Source of the DNA: Begonia masoniana
Taxonomy: Eukaryota; Streptophyta; Magnoliopsida; Cucurbitales; Begoniaceae
DNA length: 64,000 bases
Direction: 5' to 3'
Assembly: GCA_022432975.1 (NCBI GenBank)
Contig: CM039508.1
Coordinates: 16,480,609-16,544,608 of the forward strand
Shown one piece after another: positions 58,075-64,000 of this stretch. The notes under the pieces were generated by a model that was not told the origin of the DNA, ran no database searches, and saw only the letters and a program-made list of their open reading frames with translations. The position numbers and the translations under genes were made by a program. Every line of letters begins with the position of its first letter. The stretch's first letter is position 1.

Positions 58075-59364
58075 CATGGCCATCTACTCGTATAATCCAT
58101 GTTTTGTTTTAAACGCCGTTTTTCACTCATCACCTTCATTCATTCTAATTAGATGGTACCCACTCTTAAGATCAATCTTTGAAAAGACATAGGAACCATG
58201 CAACTCATCAAGCATATCATCTAAATGAGGAATAGGAAAACGATACTTTACCGTGATATTGTTGACGGCGCGACAATCGGTGCATATTCGCCATGTTCCA
58301 TCCTTCTTAGGAACCAAAAGAACGGGAACAGTGCACAGACTCATGCTTTCCCTCATGTACCCCTTTTCCATCAAGTCTTCCACTTGACGCTGTAACTCCT
58401 TTGTCTCCTCTGGGTTGGTGCGATAAGCTGGTCGATTCGGAATGGAGGCTCTGGGAACAAGGTCAATCTTGTGCTCAATCCCGCGAATGGGTGGTAAACC
58501 TTTTGGAAGCTCATCGGGAAATACGTCCTCAAAGTACTGCAAAAGAGAAACAACCAGACTTGAAAGGGACAAATCTAGCTTGTTAGTATTCAAAACATCT
58601 TCCTTGTACGTGAGAAGGATCATTGGCTGTTTGTTGGTAATGGCTTGTTTCAGATCACTCTTGGTTGCAAAGAGATTCTATTTAGGAATGGATGAACTCT
58701 CAAGTTTTCTCTCTGGTTTTCCTTGTTTCCACTCTTTTCTTTCTTGTTCACTTGATTTCTGCAATCGGATTTGATTTGCAAAGACCTCTCTTGGGGATAA
58801 GGGTACTAACGTGATTGGCTTGTGTTTGTTGGTGAATGAATACTTGTTGGTGAAACCATCATGTTGCACTCTTCGATCAAATTGCCACGGTCTTCCCAAC
58901 AGGATATGACTAGCTTGCATCGCTACCACGTCGCACTTCACTTCGTCTTCGTACTTTCCAATCCGAAAGGGTACCACCACTTGCTTGGTGACACGTACCT
59001 CCCCACTATCATTCAACCATTGCAATTTGTAAGGTCATGGATGTTCCAACGTTAAAAGTCCTAATTTCTCCACCATAGACGCACTAGCTACATTGGTACA
59101 ACTTCCCCCGTCGACTATGACGCTGCACACTTTGTCTTCCACGTGGCAAAGGGTGTGGAAAATATTTTCTCGCTGCACCTTATCATCTTCGTCCTCCTTT
59201 ATCTGCGCACTCAAGGCACGTCGTGCAACCAAAAGGAAGTCTCCGTTGGCAGCTCCTACCTCCTCATCATCCATGGAAACATACTCCAATGATGGCATAT
59301 CTGATTCACCCTCGTCATCACTAGCCTCGGATTGGATCTCTCCACTCTCCCGCAACACCATCAC
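58075..59364 (-). pseudogene. Element Q protease and reverse transcriptase N-terminal half
   Basis: On the minus strand this has protease VDGGSCTNVAS (about 59100) and LLGRPWQFDRRVQHDG, then RT with FPDELPKGLPPIRGIEHKID, VPVLLVPKKDGTWRICTDCR and SKIDLKSGYHLIRM. All segments are in one frame, with stops near 59034 (HP-stop-PYK), 58677 and 58122 (DE-stop-KTAF, Trp expected) and another a few codons later (YE-stop, Trp expected). It ends at the LTR R junction. Confidence 0.9.
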
Positions 59365-60419
59365 TCACTTATTTGGACATTGGCTCGCGATATGTCCTCT
59401 CCCAAAACATTTGAAACACTTGATCTCACTAGAGCGATTGGGTGTAGGCGTTGATTTGGCCTGGTTGGAAGAAGGCGTAGTTGTTGCCCGCTGTTCAAAC
59501 TTACCCTTGGAAGTGAAGGGACTCTCTTCCTTCTTTGGATACTTTGGTTTCCAAGGCATTTGGTTCAAACTATGTTTACGGTTACTACTACGTCGTTGCT
59601 GCTGTCTCTCTACCTTTAAGGACATGTGAACCAAGTCTTTAATCTCGACGTAATGTTGTAGCTCAATCGCGTCAGCGATCTCGCGATTCAACCCCCTCAA
59701 GAATCTAGACATTGTCGCTTCTTGATCCTCTTCGATGTTGGCCCGTATCATCGTCATCTCCATATCCTTGTAATACTCATCCACACTATGACTCCCTTGC
59801 CTAAGAGTCTGCAATTTGTTGTGTAGATCACGCCGGTAATGACTCGGTACAAATCGTCGTCGCATCACCCTCTTCATCTCTGCCCAACTCTCAATGGGAA
59901 GGTCTCTGTCTTGCCTTCGATCGAGACACAACTTGTCCCACCACACTATCGCATACTCCGTAAGTTCTATGGCAGCAAGCTTCACTTTCTTTATCTCGGA
60001 GTAGTTGTGGCAATCAAAAACTAGCTCTATTTTCCACTCCCAGTCCAGGTACTCCTCCGGATCACTTTTTCCTCGAAACTCAAGAATCTTCATCACGATG
60101 TTTCCCAAATTATAATCGAGTCGGCCTCGGTCTTGTCTTGCGTGGTCGTTCTCATGTCTTCCACGACTGATCATCCTCCAAGTTTCCTCTCATCATTTCA
60201 TCGATCTCTTCCATGGGGCCTGCCTACGCTGGTTTCTTCTTAGTGCATTATGCCCAGCCTGGGGTTGGACTCATGTCGCAATTTGTTCCACTTGATCAAT
60301 TCGCTCGTTGATCTCATTGAACCCTTGTCTTATCAGCCGCCTCATCTCCCCCATGATCACTTCCATTTGTAAATTTGGCATGTTAGCTGGACGTTGGTTG
60401 TCTTATGCGTCGGACATGG
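59365..60419 (-). pseudogene. Element Q gag
   Basis: The start is taken at the ATG at 60419 (MSDA, then a stop). The main open part (60174 to 59365) has DPEEYLDWEWKIELVFDCHN, VWWDKLCLDR, a helical region with FVPSHYRRDLHNKLQTLRQG and VDEYYKDMEM, and a CCHC knuckle CFKCFGRGHIASQCPNK. A TGA at 59365, where Arg is usual (CPNKR), separates it from the protease frame; the reading frame itself is unbroken. It fits CRM/Reina-type chromovirus gag. Confidence 0.88.
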
Positions 60420-60588
60420 TTAGATATTCTCTGCAAGAACGTAGAAGGTGAAGTAAAATAGGACCTCACAACACTCCCTCACGTGTTTCACTCGAAAATG
60501 TGGAAAATCACTCAATTTCACTCGTGTTTGCACTCAATATACTGGCTTTTACCTTTAGATATGCTCACCCACTCGTGCTTGTTCACTC

Positions 60589-62088
60589 AATTTGTAACCG
60601 AATTTGTAACCGAATTTGTAACCGAATTTGTAACCGAATTTGTAACCGAATTTGTAACCGAATTTGTAACCGAATTTGTAACCGAATTTGTAACCGAATT
60701 TGTAACCGAATTTGTAACCGAATTTGTAACCGAATTTGTAACCGAATTTGTAACCGAATTTGTAACCGAATTTGTAACCGAATTTGTAACCGAATTTGTA
60801 ACCGAATTTGTAACCGAATTTGTAACCGAATTTGTAACCGAATTTGTAACCGAATTTGTAACCGAATTTGTAACCGAATTTGTAACCGAATTTGTAACCG
60901 AATTTGTAACCGAATTTGTAACCGAATTTGTAACCGAATTTGTAACCGAATTTGTAACCGAATTTGTAACCGAATTTGTAACCGAATTTGTAACCGAATT
61001 TGTAACCGAATTTGTAACCGAATTTGTAACCGAATTTGTAACCGAATTTGTAACCGAATTTGTAACCGAATTTGTAACCGAATTTGTAACCGAATTTGTA
61101 ACCGAATTTGTAACCGAATTTGTAACCGAATTTGTAACCGAATTTGTAACCGAATTTGTAACCGAATTTGTAACCGAATTTGTAACCGAATTTGTAACCG
61201 AATTTGTAACCGAATTTGTAACCGAATTTGTAACCGAATTTGTAACCGAATTTGTAACCGAATTTGTAACCGAATTTGTAACCGAATTTGTAACCGAATT
61301 TGTAACCGAATTTGTAACCGAATTTGTAACCGAATTTGTAACCGAATTTGTAACCGAATTTGTAACCGAATTTGTAACCGAATTTGTAACCGAATTTGTA
61401 ACCGAATTTGTAACCGAATTTGTAACCGAATTTGTAACCGAATTTGTAACCGAATTTGTAACCGAATTTGTAACCGAATTTGTAACCGAATTTGTAACCG
61501 AATTTGTAACCGAATTTGTAACCGAATTTGTAACCGAATTTGTAACCGAATTTGTAACCGAATTTGTAACCGAATTTGTAACCGAATTTGTAACCGAATT
61601 TGTAACCGAATTTGTAACCGAATTTGTAACCGAATTTGTAACCGAATTTGTAACCGAATTTGTAACCGAATTTGTAACCGAATTTGTAACCGAATTTGTA
61701 ACCGAATTTGTAACCGAATTTGTAACCGAATTTGTAACCGAATTTGTAACCGAATTTGTAACCGAATTTGTAACCGAATTTGTAACCGAATTTGTAACCG
61801 AATTTGTAACCGAATTTGTAACCGAATTTGTAACCGAATTTGTAACCGAATTTGTAACCGAATTTGTAACCGAATTTGTAACCGAATTTGTAACCGAATT
61901 TGTAACCGAATTTGTAACCGAATTTGTAACCGAATTTGTAACCGAATTTGTAACCGAATTTGTAACCGAATTTGTAACCGAATTTGTAACCGAATTTGTA
62001 ACCGAATTTGTAACCGAATTTGTAACCGAATTTGTAACCGAATTTGTAACCGAATTTGTAACCGAATTTGTAACCGAATTTGTAACCG
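60589..62088. repeat. (AATTTGTAACCG)125, 12-bp array in element Q leader
   Basis: 125 perfect units span 1500 bp with no variant that I can see, then a degenerate tail to about 62177. The array lies between the PBS (62759) and gag (60419). As the period is a multiple of three and stop-free in several frames, frames such as VTEF repeats run through it; I regard these as artefacts of periodicity. Confidence 0.97.
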
Positions 62089-62177
62089 AAAACCGAATTT
62101 GTAACCGAATTTGTAACCGAATTTGTAACCGAAATTTGTAACCGAATTTGTATTAGAATTGGTAACCGAATTTGTAG

Positions 62178-62758
62178 ATGACGTTTTAGTGCCCAAACCA
62201 GATCAGAATTTTACGTTCAGGTATGATTTGGAAAGATAACAATCTCATCTAACAACTTAAAGAATAACACTTTAGCAATCAGAATCGTTATCAAGATGAA
62301 AACTACGAAATAATTTTAAGCATTACCAATCATTGACAGATACAAAATTTTACTTTTGAATAAGCAAACAAGATCTGATTTTGACGTTTCAATACAGATC
62401 AGAAAGATAAAATGCTAATTCACAAATCATAAGATGCTGACAATTTTGTTTGAGGTTTATAAAACATTCGAATGATTAAAATGGTTTTAACTAGATTCTA
62501 GTACACCAGAACGAAATCGGCGACAGTTACAAAAATGTGAATTTGAATGGGCAAACAAGATCCGATTTTGACGTTTCAACACAGATCAGAAAGCTAACAT
62601 GTCGTTCTATGATTCATATGAAGACAACTTTTTCGTTTAACACATATTTGAATAGAGAATCATCGAGATAAATTGAAACAGATTTCAATACTCAAGAACA
62701 AAATTTCTGAAACAAAACAAAATGGAAAGGAGGGATAGAACCTGACGAACTCAATTTG
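62178..62758 (-). other. Element Q leader between array and PBS
   Basis: Non-coding. It holds an imperfect direct repeat about 187 bp apart: AAGATCTGATTTTGACGTTTC near 62370 and a near-copy at 62556, with a weaker third copy near 62200. Confidence 0.6.
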
Positions 62759-62770
62759 GCTTTGATACCA
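62759..62770 (-). other. Primer-binding site of element Q
   Basis: The minus strand reads TGGTATCAAAGC, one mismatch from the tRNA-iMet complement, 2 bp inside the LTR. Confidence 0.88.
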
Positions 62771-62772
62771 AA

Positions 62773-63440
62773 TGATGCGAACCACGCCAATGATGTGACG
62801 ATGACCCACAATCAAAATATTGACGTCAGTCGCTAACCCAGAATCTACAAGTTCTAATAGGAGGAATCCTTGACCCAAAATCTATACAGATCCGAACCTT
62901 GGAATGAGGAGGACGCCACAAACGAATATGCCTGTTCGTTTGATAAGTCAGATTTTGAACGCCACAAGGACAACCTTGATAAGTTCAGAGTTTCTTCAAG
63001 AAACTAAGAGAAATTCTCTCACAATTAGATAAAACTTGATTTTTTTTTTCATTCATCTAAGAATGAATTTATAGGCATGAAACACCCCTTCATGCAAGGG
63101 TTTCTAGGGTTTCCTTTAAGAGCAAATTACTAATCTACCCTTCAAACTTTTAATTAAAAAGACAACAATTACTAAATAAAACGACTTATGACTCGATAGA
63201 CAACAAGTACTTTTTAAACCCTAAAAACGATAATAAAGAATAAAACGACAATGACATAAACATCATCCCAAAACAGCTTGGATTACGAGAACAATCTCTA
63301 GTTCTTGGTTCTGAATGCAATTTCCTTATTGAGGTAAGATTTGACGGACCAAATTGCTCATTTGCTCCTTGATCTGCTTTGCCTTTGCTCTCGTTATTGG
63401 TCCAGCCACTTGTAATGTATTCGTCTTGAGATCCTCATCA
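62773..63440 (-). mobile_element. 5' LTR of element Q
   Basis: 668 bp with TGATG/CATCA ends. TATA-like TATAAA on the minus strand at 63068-63073, with an adjacent CATTC-ATCTAA-GAATG hairpin. It retains about 130 bp missing from the 3' LTR copy. Confidence 0.93.
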
Positions 63441-64000
63441 GAGAGCTCCTACGAGATATGCAATGATAAAATACGTAATGTGTCGTGAGTATGAACGCCT
63501 TGTGATTAACGTGCTAGAGAGGGCACTAGAGGGTTCTACGATCGATGTGGGAGAAGATCGTGTACAGTCGTCCTAGACGGTTATAGGATGTGTGCCTCCG
63601 ATCTTGCTCTGCTGGGTCAAGGTGTGGCCGTCTTAGACGGTTATAGGATGTGTGCCTATTTGATCCACATGGCTTGGTGAAAGATTAATGAAACGAGAAT
63701 GAAATGAACACAACCGAGAGTTTAGAAACTTCATGTGTTAGGAGTTGAGTGTGCATTATGTTTTTACATTCATTATTCCCTACTTGTTAAACATTAGGCT
63801 TACGTTTTGTGTTCTATGGTGTAGGTGACGACGAGTTCTCAGGTGAGCTATATGAGGAAGGCCAGGATTAGGACGCAGTCGGCGACGCATGCTGCATGCC
63901 AGTGCGGGCAGTTGTTGGGGCGTCTTGACCATGGAGTGGCTGGGAGGTGTGGTAGTTTTGTGGGATTTCTATTGTGTAGATGATGGTGAATTTATAACTA

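Larger units (their letters stand above)
47545..63440 (-). mobile_element. Element Q: CRM-like centromeric chromovirus with nested insertions
   Basis: Two LTRs with TGATG...CATCA termini (47545-48079 and 62773-63440) and perfect TSD GAGAG (47540-47544 and 63441-63445) bound it. It has a PBS, a leader with a 12-bp array, a single-frame gag-pol with several stops, a PPT, and a pol frame that runs into the 3' LTR. TGATG/CATCA ends, single-frame gag-pol and a pol-LTR overlap are known for CRM elements. LTR T (inside integrase) and LTR R (inside RT) account for about 7.9 kb of its 15.9 kb. Confidence 0.88.
44203..64000 (+). mobile_element. LTR P (same family as J), split by N and Q, running off the window
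   Basis: P's own sequence is 44203-44286, 46361-47544 and 63446-64000. It starts TGTAACACCCTGG. It has donor CCAG|GTAAGTAG (intron from 47286), a GCCTTCGGGC hairpin (47312-47321), and after Q a GGTGTAG|GTGACG acceptor (63824). The section from 63482 on aligns with LTR J (GTGTCGTGAGTATGAACGCC). The 3' end is outside the window, so solo status is unknown. Confidence 0.82.

Noticed and set aside
57852..58139. A small host gene of about 95 codons
   Set aside because: The frame starts in Q's reverse transcriptase and crosses into LTR R; it is discussed as a possible LTR feature only.
60483..62196. Open frames of more than 530 codons on both strands (VTEF, ICNR and RLQI repeats)
   Set aside because: They exist only because the 12-bp array has a period divisible by three and lacks stops; flanking sequence shows no gene features.
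2297..62770. tRNA gene fragments suggested by GCTCTGATACCA / TGGTATCAGAGC
   Set aside because: Each lies next to an LTR end and is a primer-binding site; no cloverleaf surrounds it.

Overview
This window is plant nuclear DNA made almost entirely of nested LTR retrotransposons. I see no single-copy host gene, tRNA, rRNA or CRISPR array. The plant call rests on primer-binding sites matching plant initiator-Met tRNA (TGGTATCAGAGC and variants), on Ty3/gypsy chromovirus (Tekay/Del-like and CRM-like), Athila-like and Ty1/copia (SIRE-like) proteins, and on decay by stop codons and frameshifts. A CRM-like centromeric chromovirus and deep nesting would suit a (peri)centromeric location, but that is inference.

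Layout. (i) 1-6429: Tekay-like element A (minus; 5' part of pol to 5' LTR) lies in solo or partial LTR B. (ii) 6430-13277: an Athila-like element (minus) is split by solo LTR C (TSD GAGAT), which is itself split by the internally deleted element D (TSD GAAAG). (iii) 13278-20499: non-autonomous tandem element F (LTR-internal-LTR-internal-LTR); its third LTR is cut by Tekay-like element G (20500-26923), which runs into a 100-N gap (26924-27023). (iv) 27024-34895: LTR remnant K, then decayed Tekay-like element H with partial 3' LTR J, into which solo LTR I (TSD CGACG) inserted. (v) 34896-41114: AT-rich spacer, solo LTR M (TSD TTAAA), and a copia element L cut off just after an intact gag frame. 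(vi) 41115-44202: the least repetitive-looking stretch, with a possible MITE. (vii) 44203-64000: LTR P carries solo LTR N (TSD GTTAT) and the 15.9-kb CRM-like element Q (TSD GAGAG). Q carries solo LTR R (probable TSD CATGG) and 3.7-kb LTR T (TSD CTTGA), and T carries solo LTR U (TSD GATGA). That is four levels deep (P>Q>T>U).

Main observations. (1) A short module, core CCGRTCACTRRACGAC inside a ~61-bp monomer, recurs in the LTRs of several Ty3/gypsy families and in the Ty1/copia LTR, in either orientation relative to transcription and often as tandem arrays. (2) Eleven LTRs share an apparent leader intron: donor CAG|GTAAGT, a GC-rich hairpin (often with a UUCG loop) 19-26 nt inside it, further hairpins, and an acceptor ending near TGATGTAG|GTG, 483-710 nt long. 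(3) A second apparent mini-intron of 60-63 nt lies between the PBS and gag ATG in four elements. (4) Two long, essentially perfect arrays are present: 125 copies of a 12-mer in the Q leader and about 100 copies of ATTAC in LTR T. These modules look like shared cis-regulatory and RNA-processing architecture spread over otherwise different retrotransposons.

No element here looks fully autonomous. A and G have an intact RT FIDD motif and Q an intact YFDD, but all carry stops or frameshifts; H has lost catalytic aspartates in both RT and integrase.
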